From Deinococcus sp. (GTDB taxonomy: Bacteria > Deinococcota > Deinococci > Deinococcales > Deinococcaceae), in contig NZ_JAGLBB010000012.1 in NCBI RefSeq assembly GCF_018260555.1, forward strand, positions 1 through 12,675: DNA of 12,675 nucleotides, written 5' to 3'. Both the position numbers and the translations under genes were made by a program. The notes under the pieces are model-generated. The model was not told the origin of the DNA and searched no databases. It worked only from the letters and a program-made list of their open reading frames with translations. Shown here piece after piece: positions 6,635 to 12,675 of this stretch. Position 1 is the stretch's first letter, and every line of letters starts with the position of its first letter.

Positions 6635-8566
6635 TCAGGCGGGGTCGGTCTGCGAGGGCCAGTCTGCACAGTGCAGCAGTCGCCACAGCAGTTCCGGCAG
6701 CGCCCCGAACGAGTAGGGCCGGTGAATGCGTTCCAGCTTCTGGTGGTAGTCGCGTCCCCAGGGTCCGACGTTGATGGTCGGGAACGCGGCGGCGGTGCCG
6801 TGCGGGCCGCCGAGGTGGTCCGGGTGGGGCGTCTGCGCGGCCAGGGCTGCCTGATCGGCGGGCGTCAGGACGTGACCCAGGAAACTCATGTCCGAGATGC
6901 CGTCGAAGGCGGGCCGCACCCGGACCTCATAGCCGGTCTGCTGCGAAAAGCGCGTCAGTTCTGCGTTGAGGGACGCGTGCAGCTCGTCGCTCACGCGGGT
7001 GTGCGGGTAGTACACCGCTCCCAGCCCCACGATCACGGCCGGTCCCTCCAGCGCCGCCAGGGCGACCAGTTGCTGCGTGATGGTCCGGCTGGCCCGCAGG
7101 GGGTCCGGTCCCGGGGGCACGGCCGTGATCACGCTCTGCACGGCGGTCTCTCCGGCGCGCCCTGCCGCCAGGGCACGCAGCTGCGCGAAGCTCAGGATCA
7201 GGGCGCGCTGCGCGGCCAGTCCGGCGGCGCTGGCGCTGCCCCAGCGGGCGGCCTGCGCGGCCAGGGTACCCAGGGCCTCCTGCGCGGCGTGCGCGGCCAG
7301 CGTCATGAACTGATCGAGCACGTCCTGCGGGCCACGCCGGTAGGTCAGCACGTTAAAGGCGCACCACACCTGCGCGGGCGTGGTCACGTCGTAGCGGTCG
7401 CGGTCATCCCGCAGTTCCAGGCAGACCGGCGGTGGGGCCTGCGTGCCCCGCGTGTCAGCCGTGTGGGTGTCGGGGCCGCCGGTCCCCGGCTCTTCTGGGT
7501 GCGGCCCTTCTGGGTCCGGGTGGCCTTCCACCCGGCGCAGCAGTTCTGCCGCGATCAGCGCCGCGCTGGTGCCGTCGAACGGGTACGAGGCGTGCGTGGC
7601 GCGGCCCACCACCAGCGCCGTGACCGGCACCTTCCCGACCGTGCCCAGGTACGCGGCCTGCCCGTCTGCGCCTGTCCCAACGTCGTTGGTGGCGTCCAGG
7701 TTGATGCCCAGCCGGACGCGCAGCCCGTCCGGTCCCGCGCACAGGCCGCCCAGCTGAGAGGCGGCGCCCCGCGCTCCGCGTGACAGGTTCTCCTCGTCCG
7801 GTGAGGCCACCAGCAACAGATTCACCGGACGCTGCCAGTCGGGCAGGGCCGCGTAGCGTTCCAGGACGGCCAGACCCGCCGCCAGGCCGCCCTTCATGTC
7901 CAGCAGGCCGCGACCCGCCAGGAAATCACCGCTGCGCAGGTCGGCCAGGGCCAGCGCCTCGGCGTGCCTGAGCGGCTGCGCCGCACTCTGCGCGCCGTCG
8001 GTTAGGCGGGCCGGATCGGCGCGGCGTTCCAGTTCCTGGATCAGGGCGCGGGTCAGGGCCTCGGGTTCGGTTGCCAGTTCCGCCAATGGGCCGTACGGGC
8101 CGGTGCCGACCGTGTCGTAATGCCCGGACAGCACCACCGTATCGGCCGCGCCCCCACTGCGGACCAGCGCGAACACGTTGGCCGGTAACGGCTGACCCGG
8201 GCCGTCTGGCTGGGCCGCGCCCCCACCGCCTGAAGGGCCTGTGACAGGACTGAGCCACAGATCCTGCGGGTGCTGCCGGAAGTGCGGCCACCCGGCCAGC
8301 AAGTCCCGCAGCCGCGCGCCGAAGCGGGCTTCGCCGTCCGTGCCGGTCACGCTGGGCCAGCGGGTCAGGGTGAGGGCCAGAGACTGGGTACGCGGGAACC
8401 AGTCGTGCGCGTCTGCCGCGCGGGGCAAATCGGGACCGGACAGATCGGCACTGGATTGGCTGACACTGGATAGATCAGCGCTGGATGGGCTGGAGTCGGC
8501 CCGATTGGAGTGGTTCTGGAGGTCGTGGGCCGCTGGGGCTCGGTCAGTTGGGTTGCTGGCGGACAT
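6635..8566 (-). CDS. rocB: Arginine-utilisation protein RocB, M20-family metallohydrolase
   Basis: Zinc-peptidase-fold (M20) protein of the RocB family, 643 residues; family members are usually somewhat over 500. ATG at 8566 is preceded by GAGGGG (8578-8573 on this strand) at 6-base spacing; the open frame continues upstream but without family resemblance. M20 landmarks: SGHYDTVGTGPYGPL (147-161) with ligand His149; LLDMKGG (221-227) with bridging Asp223; SPDEEN (255-260) with the acidic catalytic/ligand pair; NLDATND (289-295); RATHASYPFDGTSA (322-335), a dimer-domain His motif; and WGRDYHQKLERIHRPYSF (603-620) with the C-terminal ligand His608. The start of the fold is near residue 55 (DWFPRTQSLALTL). 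Residues 1-54 are a Ser/Asp-rich low-complexity tail containing the repeated SSADLS, and 347-380 is a Pro/Gly/Glu-rich insertion; both account for the extra length. In Bacillus, rocB sits with arginine-catabolic genes, but its reaction is not established; amide or peptide-bond hydrolysis is expected from the fold. It is divergent from the LysR regulator, a likely controller. Confidence 0.88.
   Translation of the reverse strand: MSASNPTDRAPAAHDLQNHSNRADSSPSSADLSSVSQSSADLSGPDLPRAADAHDWFPRTQSLALTLTRWPSVTGTDGEARFGARLRDLLAGWPHFRQHPQDLWLSPVTGPSGGGGAAQPDGPGQPLPANVFALVRSGGAADTVVLSGHYDTVGTGPYGPLAELATEPEALTRALIQELERRADPARLTDGAQSAAQPLRHAEALALADLRSGDFLAGRGLLDMKGGLAAGLAVLERYAALPDWQRPVNLLLVASPDEENLSRGARGAASQLGGLCAGPDGLRVRLGINLDATNDVGTGADGQAAYLGTVGKVPVTALVVGRATHASYPFDGTSAALIAAELLRRVEGHPDPEGPHPEEPGTGGPDTHTADTRGTQAPPPVCLELRDDRDRYDVTTPAQVWCAFNVLTYRRGPQDVLDQFMTLAAHAAQEALGTLAAQAARWGSASAAGLAAQRALILSFAQLRALAAGRAGETAVQSVITAVPPGPDPLRASRTITQQLVALAALEGPAVIVGLGAVYYPHTRVSDELHASLNAELTRFSQQTGYEVRVRPAFDGISDMSFLGHVLTPADQAALAAQTPHPDHLGGPHGTAAAFPTINVGPWGRDYHQKLERIHRPYSFGALPELLWRLLHCADWPSQTDPA
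7493..7515. repeat. 15-base tandem repeat in the rocB insertion
   Basis: TTCTGGGT occurs at 7493-7500 and again at 7508-7515, and the match extends to TTCTGGGTGCGG versus TTCTGGGTCCGG. On the coding strand this encodes the PDPEGPHPEEPG stretch (residues 350-361). It lies in the low-complexity insertion and probably marks slippage expansion. Confidence 0.5.
8442..8491. repeat. 30-base-period direct repeat in the rocB N-terminal tail
   Basis: Two 20-base copies at 8442-8461 and 8472-8491 match at 17 of 20 positions with a 30-base period. They encode the 10-residue repeat SSADLSSVSQ then SSADLSGPDL (RocB residues 28-47). The period is a whole number of codons, so gain or loss of a unit would keep the frame. 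Confidence 0.65.
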
Positions 8567-8730
8567 GGGGTACCCCTCGGCGCGCCGGGCAACAGCCGGA
8601 GCGCAGCGTGAATGGAGCTGGGAATGGACGGTCGGGGGGAAGGGGGGGCCAGAGCTTGCCAGGGCCTGCGGTGCCCACTGTAGAAGGCGCGCCCCTGCGC
8701 GTGGGGAGTGATCCGGCGGGCGCGGCCCTG

Positions 8731-8753
8731 TGGTATGAATAACGCTCATGCCA
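8731..8753 (+). promoter_or_regulatory. Leaderless promoter and possible LysR operator at lysR start
   Basis: TATGAA (8734-8739) preceded by TG at 8731-8732 forms an extended -10 (TGG-TATGAA). Its expected transcription start falls at about 8746-8748, on the ATG (8748), and no Shine-Dalgarno sequence is visible, so a leaderless mRNA is likely. The same bases form an imperfect dyad TGGTATGA (8731-8738) / TCATGCCA (8746-8753), seven of eight pairs, gap 7. A T-N11-A (T8736, A8748) is centred on the dyad, as in LysR-type boxes. No good -35 is seen. The remainder of the divergent gap (8567-8730) is GC-rich and shows no clear rocB promoter. Confidence 0.45.
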
Positions 8754-9629
8754 GAGCCGACGCTTGCCCAGCTGCGGGCTTTCGTGACTGCCGCCCGCCG
8801 GGGCAGCCTGAGTGCCGCCGCCATCGAACTGAATCTCACGCAGTCCGCCCTGAGCCACTCGCTGCGCGCGCTGGAACGCACCCTGAACACCGCTCTGTTC
8901 GACCGGCACGGTCGCGGCGTGACCCTCAGCCCCGCCGGGCAGCGCGCCCTGCCGCATGCCGAGCAGCTAGTCGCCTCACTGCGCAACCTGCAGCGGGCCG
9001 CCGGTTCCGCTCAGGGCACCCTGGGCGCCCTGAGCGGCACAGTGCGGATCGCGTCGTTCCCCAGTCTGGCGCGCCACCTGCTGCCCGGCGCACTCGGGCG
9101 TCTGCGCCGCGAGCACCCGGACCTGACCGTGCTCGTAGACGACGCCCACCTGCGCCGCGAGGCCGTCATTCAGGCTGTGCAGGACGCCCAGGCAGAGATC
9201 GGCCTGACGCAACTGCTGCCCGGCACCTCCCTGACCGCTCAGGCGCTGGGTGAGGACCCCTACCTGCTGCTATTGCCGCCCGGCTGGACGCTGCCCGGCG
9301 CCTGGCAGCGTCCCTACATTCACCTGGGCGACCCGCACGACCGCCGCGTGCCAGACGCACTGGCCCGTCACGGCCTGCACGTCACGCCGCACCTGAGCCT
9401 GAACAGCGAGACCGCCATCGCCGCTATGGTCGCGGGCAGCCTGGGCTTCGCGGTGCTGCCCCGCATGGCGCTGCCCGCCCTGCCGCCCGGCGTGAGCTGC
9501 CACCCGCTGCCCTGGCCCGTGACCCGCACCTACGGCACCGTCACCCGCCCCGGCCCACTCCCCGCCGCCACGCAGGCCGTCCTGCGCGAACTGCGCGCCG
9601 CCCACACGGGCCAGCTCGGTGACCGCTGA
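8748..9629 (+). CDS. LysR-type transcriptional regulator
   Basis: DNA-binding regulator of 293 residues, the standard LysR-type length. The N-terminal winged helix-turn-helix is textbook: LAQLRAFVTAARRGSLSAAA (6-25), recognition region LTQSALSHSLRALER (30-44), then LFDRHGRGVTLSPAGQ (50-65). The coinducer-binding domain begins near residue 97 (GTVRIASFPSLARHLLP) and includes VAGSLGFAVLPRMAL (228-242), the usual region closing the second lobe. The ligand cannot be read. The gene is divergent from rocB with a 181-base gap, the common arrangement in which a LysR protein controls its neighbour and itself; arginine, ornithine or a RocB-related compound is a natural guess for the inducer. ATG 8748 has no Shine-Dalgarno and appears leaderless. 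The TGA overlaps the next ATG (TGATG). Confidence 0.92.
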   Translation: MPEPTLAQLRAFVTAARRGSLSAAAIELNLTQSALSHSLRALERTLNTALFDRHGRGVTLSPAGQRALPHAEQLVASLRNLQRAAGSAQGTLGALSGTVRIASFPSLARHLLPGALGRLRREHPDLTVLVDDAHLRREAVIQAVQDAQAEIGLTQLLPGTSLTAQALGEDPYLLLLPPGWTLPGAWQRPYIHLGDPHDRRVPDALARHGLHVTPHLSLNSETAIAAMVAGSLGFAVLPRMALPALPPGVSCHPLPWPVTRTYGTVTRPGPLPAATQAVLRELRAAHTGQLGDR

Positions 9630-11122
9630 TGGGCGTGGCCCGGCGCGGCGCGGCGCTACCTGCCGACCTGATTCTCACGCTGGACCGCGCCCGCCCCGGC
9701 AGCTTGTCGCGGCAACTGGCCGATCAGTTGCGGAGCGCGGTGCGCGGCGGCCTGTTGGAACCCGGCCAGCGTCTGCCCTCGACCCGCGCGCTGGCCGCGT
9801 CGCTGGGCGTGGGCCGCAACGTGGTGTTCGAGGCCTTCGAGCACCTGCTGGCCGAAGGGTACCTGAGCGGCCGGGACCGCTCGGGCACCTTCGTCGCGCC
9901 GGACCTGCCGGACGGTTCGCAGGCGGCCCAGGCAGCCCAGGCGGCGCGGCCCGCTCCGGCGACCGGGGCACGCTGGTTGCAGCGGCCCGTGCCTGAACCG
10001 CAAATCGAGCCGCCCAGTCCGGCTGGAACGCTGGAATTCCGGGTGGGGCAGACCGACACGGCCGCGCTGGAAGGCAGCGGCTGGCGGCGCGTGTGGCGCG
10101 AGACGGCCCTGACGCCCCTCCCCGGCGATTACGGGGACCCGGCGGGCGACCCGGCCCTCAGGGAGGCGGTCGCCGCGTACCTGAAACGGGCGCGTGGCTT
10201 CGCGTGCCGCGCGGACGACGTGCTCATCACGGGCGGCGCGGTGCAGGGCGTGAACCTGATCGCGCAGGCGACCCTGCAAGCCGGTGACCGCGTGGCGTTC
10301 GAGGAACCCGGCTACCGACTGGCCCGGCAGATCTTTCAGGAGGCGGGCGCGCGGATCGTGCCGCTGCCCGTCGACGACGACGGCCTGAGCCTGGAACCGC
10401 TGCTGACCGCGCGCCCCGCCCACGCCCCGATCCTGCTGTACACCACGCCCAGCCACCAGTTCCCGCTGGGCGTGCGCCTGTCCGTGGCCCGGCGGCTGGC
10501 GCTGCTCGACTGGGCGCAGACGCACGACGCCCTGATCCTCGAAGACGATTACGACAGCGAATTCCGCTACGGGGCCAGCCCGCTGCCGTCGCTGGCGTCC
10601 CTGGATACCGGCGGGAACGTGGTGTACCTGGGCACCTTCTCGAAGGTGCTGGCCCCGTCCGTGCGGGTCGGGTACGTCGTGGCGCCGCGGCCGCTGCGCG
10701 AGCGGCTGCTGCGTATCAAGAGCAAGGCGGACTTCCACACGTCCTGGCCGGTGCAGCGGGCCCTGGCCCTGATGATCACGGGCGGGCACCTGGAACGCCA
10801 CATCCGCCGCATGCGCAAAACCTACGCCGCGCGGCGCGCCGCCCTGAGCGACGCCCTGCATCCTGCCGACGGGCACGCCCGGCTGATGGGTCTGGAAGCC
10901 GGCCTGCACGCCCACCTGGAACTCGCGCCGCACCTGAACGCGTCGCGCGTGACCGAACTGGCCCGCGCGCAGGGCGTGACGGTTCCCAGCCTCCGCCCGT
11001 ACTACCTGAACGCCCCGGACCGCAACGGCCTGCTGCTCGGATATGGCGGCCTGAGCCTCCCGGACCTGCGGCGCAGCGCGGCGGTGCTGGCGCGCGCCAT
11101 CGAGCAGGCCAGCCGCGAATAG
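9629..11122 (+). CDS. MocR/PdxR-type regulator (GntR winged helix plus aminotransferase-like domain)
   Basis: Fusion regulator of 497 residues, typical for MocR proteins. Residues 24-90 form a GntR winged helix (GSLSRQLADQLRSAVRGG, then GQRLPSTRALAASLGVGRN at 46-64 and EGYLSGRDRSGTFVAP at 76-91). An Ala/Pro-rich linker (about 92-130) includes three QAA repeats. The fold-type I domain follows: LPGDYGDPAGDPALREAVA (164-182), TGGAVQGVNLIAQ (201-213), EDDYDSEFRYG (305-315), and the PLP-lysine motif YLGTFSKVLAPSVRVGY (333-349), with K339 as the expected Schiff-base lysine. These residues indicate PLP binding, while catalytic aminotransferase activity is not usual in MocR regulators. It starts on the overlapping TGATG of the LysR gene with no strong Shine-Dalgarno, so it is probably made by coupled translation. 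Many MocR proteins regulate nearby PLP-enzyme genes; rocD, next downstream, is the obvious candidate target, by inference. Confidence 0.9.
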   Translation: MGVARRGAALPADLILTLDRARPGSLSRQLADQLRSAVRGGLLEPGQRLPSTRALAASLGVGRNVVFEAFEHLLAEGYLSGRDRSGTFVAPDLPDGSQAAQAAQAARPAPATGARWLQRPVPEPQIEPPSPAGTLEFRVGQTDTAALEGSGWRRVWRETALTPLPGDYGDPAGDPALREAVAAYLKRARGFACRADDVLITGGAVQGVNLIAQATLQAGDRVAFEEPGYRLARQIFQEAGARIVPLPVDDDGLSLEPLLTARPAHAPILLYTTPSHQFPLGVRLSVARRLALLDWAQTHDALILEDDYDSEFRYGASPLPSLASLDTGGNVVYLGTFSKVLAPSVRVGYVVAPRPLRERLLRIKSKADFHTSWPVQRALALMITGGHLERHIRRMRKTYAARRAALSDALHPADGHARLMGLEAGLHAHLELAPHLNASRVTELARAQGVTVPSLRPYYLNAPDRNGLLLGYGGLSLPDLRRSAAVLARAIEQASRE

Positions 11123-11161
11123 CCGCGTTGAATCCAGTGTGCCTGCGGGTTGTGAACGAAA

Positions 11162-11234
11162 CGCACGGGGTCCGTATCAGCGTGCGCTGCCCCCGGCTTC
11201 CTTCAAGTCGCACTCAGCTCGGGCCCAAGCCGGG
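11162..11234. promoter_or_regulatory. Two inverted repeats downstream of the mocR-type gene
   Basis: CGCACG (11162-11167) pairs with CGTGCG (11181-11186), gap 13, and CCCGGCTT (11192-11199) pairs with AAGCCGGG (11227-11234), gap 27. They lie in the 263-base gap between the MocR-type gene and rocD. Neither is followed by a T tract. They may end the regulator mRNA or belong to the rocD control region; the evidence is only the symmetry. Confidence 0.3.
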
Positions 11235-11242
11235 TTCAGGTA

Positions 11243-11293
11243 GAACTGGCTGGTCGTTTCTGGAAAAATGTGGCTCTTTTCGCCAGCCAGTTC
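11243..11293 (+). promoter_or_regulatory. rocD: Long dyad and possible promoter region upstream of rocD
   Basis: Perfect 11-base arms GAACTGGCTGG (11243-11253) and CCAGCCAGTTC (11283-11293) flank a 29-base segment containing the nested GAAAA/TTTTC pair. A nearby GTTC-AGGTA-GAAC dyad (11234-11246) shares the left arm. TTCAGC (11291-11296) and TAGAAC (11313-11318), 16 bases apart, are a weak promoter candidate that would leave roughly 60 bases of leader before rocD. The dyad could be an operator, for the MocR or LysR regulator, or an mRNA structure. This is inferred. Confidence 0.35.
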
Positions 11294-11385
11294 AGCCGTT
11301 ACCATCAGGGTGTAGAACCGCACCGGCCCTCCCTGGAGGCCGCCCACCGACCCGTCCCGTGGCCCGCGCGCCGCGAAGGAGCTCC

Positions 11386-12618
11386 ATGACCAGTACCCTC
11401 GAACCGACCCAGACGCCCGCCCGACCCGGCACCGCCGCCGACCTGCTCCGCCGCGAGGACGCCCTCGGCGCGCACAACTACAAGCCGCTGAACGTCGTCA
11501 TTCAGCGCGCCCAGGGGTCCTGGGTGTGGGATACCGACGGCCGCCGTTACCTGGACTGCCTCTCGGCGTACAGTGCCGTGAACCAGGGGCACTGCCACCC
11601 GCGCATCATTGGCGCGCTGACCGAACAGGCGCAGCAGGTCACGCTGACCTCCCGCGCGTTCCGCAACGACCGCCTCGCCGCGTTCTACGAGACCGTCACC
11701 CGCCTGCTGAACTTCGAAGCCGTGATTCCCATGAACACCGGAGCCGAAGCCGTGGAGACCGCCATCAAACTGGCGCGCAAGTGGGCGTATGAGGTCAAGG
11801 GCGTAGCGCCCCACCAGGCCGAGATCATCGTCATGGACGGTAACTTTCATGGGCGCACCACCACCCTGGTCAGCTTCAGCAGCGAGGGGCAGTACAAAGA
11901 CGCCTTCGGTCCGCTGACGCCCGGCTTCGTGCGCGTTCCGTACGGCGACGCGGCGGCCATCGAGGCGGCCATCACGCCGAACACGGCGGCCGTGCTGTAC
12001 GAACCCATTCAGGGCGAGGCGGGCGTGATCGTGCCCCCCGAGGGCTTCCTGACCGCGCTGCGCGGCGTGTGCGACCGTCACGGCGCCCTGATGATCGCTG
12101 ACGAGATCCAGACCGGCCTGGGCCGCACCGGGCAGTGGCTGGCCGGGGATCACGAGCCCGCGCGGCCCGACGTGGTCATTCTCGGCAAGGCGCTGGGCGG
12201 CGGCGTGTACCCGGTCAGCGCGGTCCTGGCGAGCCGCGCCGTGATGGACCTGTTCCAGCCGGGCGATCACGGCAGCACCTTCGGCGGGAATCCGCTGGCG
12301 GCCGCCGTGGCGCAGGCCAGCCTGGAAGTGCTCGAAGACGAGAACCTGCCCGCCCGCGCCGCCGAACTCGGCGAGTACCTGCGTGATCGCCTGCGCGCCA
12401 TAAACAGCCCCCGCGTCAAGGAAGTGCGGGGGCGCGGCCTGCTGATCGGCGTGGAACTGCACGAACCGGCCCGCCTGTACTGCGAGGCGCTGCGCGACCT
12501 GGGCGTGCTGTGCAAGGAAACCCACGAGACCACCATGCGCCTCGCCCCGCCCCTGGTCACCAGCCGCGAGGACCTCGACTGGGCACTGGAACGCATCGAA
12601 CAGGTCCTGACGGCCTGA
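11386..12618 (+). CDS. rocD: Ornithine aminotransferase (ornithine-oxo-acid transaminase)
   Basis: PLP-dependent cytoplasmic enzyme converting L-ornithine and 2-oxoglutarate to glutamate-5-semialdehyde and glutamate, the ornithine step of arginine catabolism. It has 410 residues, a normal length. I chose ATG 11386 because AAGGAG (11376-11381) sits 4 bases before it; the frame stays open to 11128, but that part shows no family resemblance. Landmarks: NYKPLNVVI (31-39), LSAYSAVNQGHCHP (59-72), NTGAEAVETAIKLARKWAY (117-135), NFHGRTTT (153-160), EPIQGEAG (206-213), ADEIQTGLGRTGQW (238-251), and LGKALGGG (266-273) with PLP lysine K268 and ring-contact D239. Y32, Y62 and R157 match the ornithine-specificity residues Y55, Y85 and R180 of human OAT, and E211/R385 match its E235/R413 pair. 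This argues against acetylornithine or GABA aminotransferase. It is transcribed separately from the MocR-type gene (263-base gap), a plausible regulator. Confidence 0.95.
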   Translation: MTSTLEPTQTPARPGTAADLLRREDALGAHNYKPLNVVIQRAQGSWVWDTDGRRYLDCLSAYSAVNQGHCHPRIIGALTEQAQQVTLTSRAFRNDRLAAFYETVTRLLNFEAVIPMNTGAEAVETAIKLARKWAYEVKGVAPHQAEIIVMDGNFHGRTTTLVSFSSEGQYKDAFGPLTPGFVRVPYGDAAAIEAAITPNTAAVLYEPIQGEAGVIVPPEGFLTALRGVCDRHGALMIADEIQTGLGRTGQWLAGDHEPARPDVVILGKALGGGVYPVSAVLASRAVMDLFQPGDHGSTFGGNPLAAAVAQASLEVLEDENLPARAAELGEYLRDRLRAINSPRVKEVRGRGLLIGVELHEPARLYCEALRDLGVLCKETHETTMRLAPPLVTSREDLDWALERIEQVLTA

Positions 12619-12641
12619 TACGAACTCCAAGTCACCGAATC

Positions 12642-12675
12642 GATGGGCGGCCCCGCGCAAGTGGGGCCGCCCATC
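12642..12675 (+). terminator. Perfect 13-bp hairpin downstream of rocD
   Basis: GATGGGCGGCCCC (12642-12654) and GGGGCCGCCCATC (12663-12675) are perfectly complementary with an 8-base loop, beginning 23 bases after the rocD stop. The right arm ends exactly at the window edge, so a following T tract cannot be judged. Position and stem strength support a rho-independent terminator, possibly bidirectional. Confidence 0.6.

Noticed and set aside
8567..8576. Perfect palindrome GGGGTACCCC next to the rocB start as an operator or SD-masking hairpin
   Set aside because: Ten bases is too short for an operator on its own, and intramolecular folding leaves only a 3-bp stem.
9656..10933. Long - strand open frame opposite the MocR-type gene
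   Set aside because: Low-complexity composition (Gly, Arg, Gln) and no recognisable motif; the + strand has complete GntR and aminotransferase landmarks.
11127..11151. GTTGAAT and GCGGGTT occur both here and at 6435-6478, hinting at a shared repeat
   Set aside because: Only two 7-base words match and the spacing differs (11 versus 30 bases), which chance can explain; a genome-wide search would be needed.

Overview
The window is high-GC, densely coded DNA with strongly G/C-ending codons. Gene content and style (short Shine-Dalgarno sites, a probable leaderless gene, GC-rich intergenic hairpins) suggest a Deinococcus-like bacterium. That taxonomic guess is inference; no rRNA or other marker gene is present.

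Layout. (1) Positions 187-3622, + strand: four overlapping genes encoding the two permeases and two ATPases of a urea-type ABC importer (urtB, urtC, urtD, urtE). The family assignment rests on UrtD- and UrtE-specific motifs. The binding protein urtA and urease are not in the window. (2) Positions 3756-6423, + strand: a second ABC importer of the NMT1/ThiY-SsuA type, with a periplasmic binding protein, an ATPase and a permease. The ATPase gene is split by a frameshift inside a short CG run, so as written the importer has no intact ATPase. (3) Positions 6424-6634: a hairpin-rich gap between converging transcription units. (4) Positions 6635-8566, - strand: rocB, an M20-fold metallohydrolase of the arginine-utilisation RocB family. 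(5) Positions 8748-11122, + strand, divergent from rocB: a LysR-type regulator whose stop codon overlaps the start of a MocR-type regulator (GntR winged helix fused to an aminotransferase-like domain). (6) Positions 11386-12618, + strand: rocD, ornithine aminotransferase, behind its own structured leader and followed by a perfect hairpin at the window edge.

Together the locus looks like a nitrogen-scavenging neighbourhood: import of urea and of a second unidentified solute, plus two genes of the arginine/ornithine (Roc) pathway under two regulators of different families. RocD converts ornithine and 2-oxoglutarate to glutamate semialdehyde and glutamate. RocB has no settled biochemical reaction, so its proximity to an orphan-specificity importer is the most interesting functional question here.

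I found no CRISPR array, tRNA, rRNA, transposase, prophage or toxin-antitoxin gene. No stretch longer than 300 bases lacks a gene. The main points for a second look are the ATPase frameshift, the probable leaderless lysR start with an overlapping T-N11-A dyad, the coupled LysR-MocR pair, the hairpin array at 6431-6592, the structured leader before rocD, and the short tandem repeats inside rocB.
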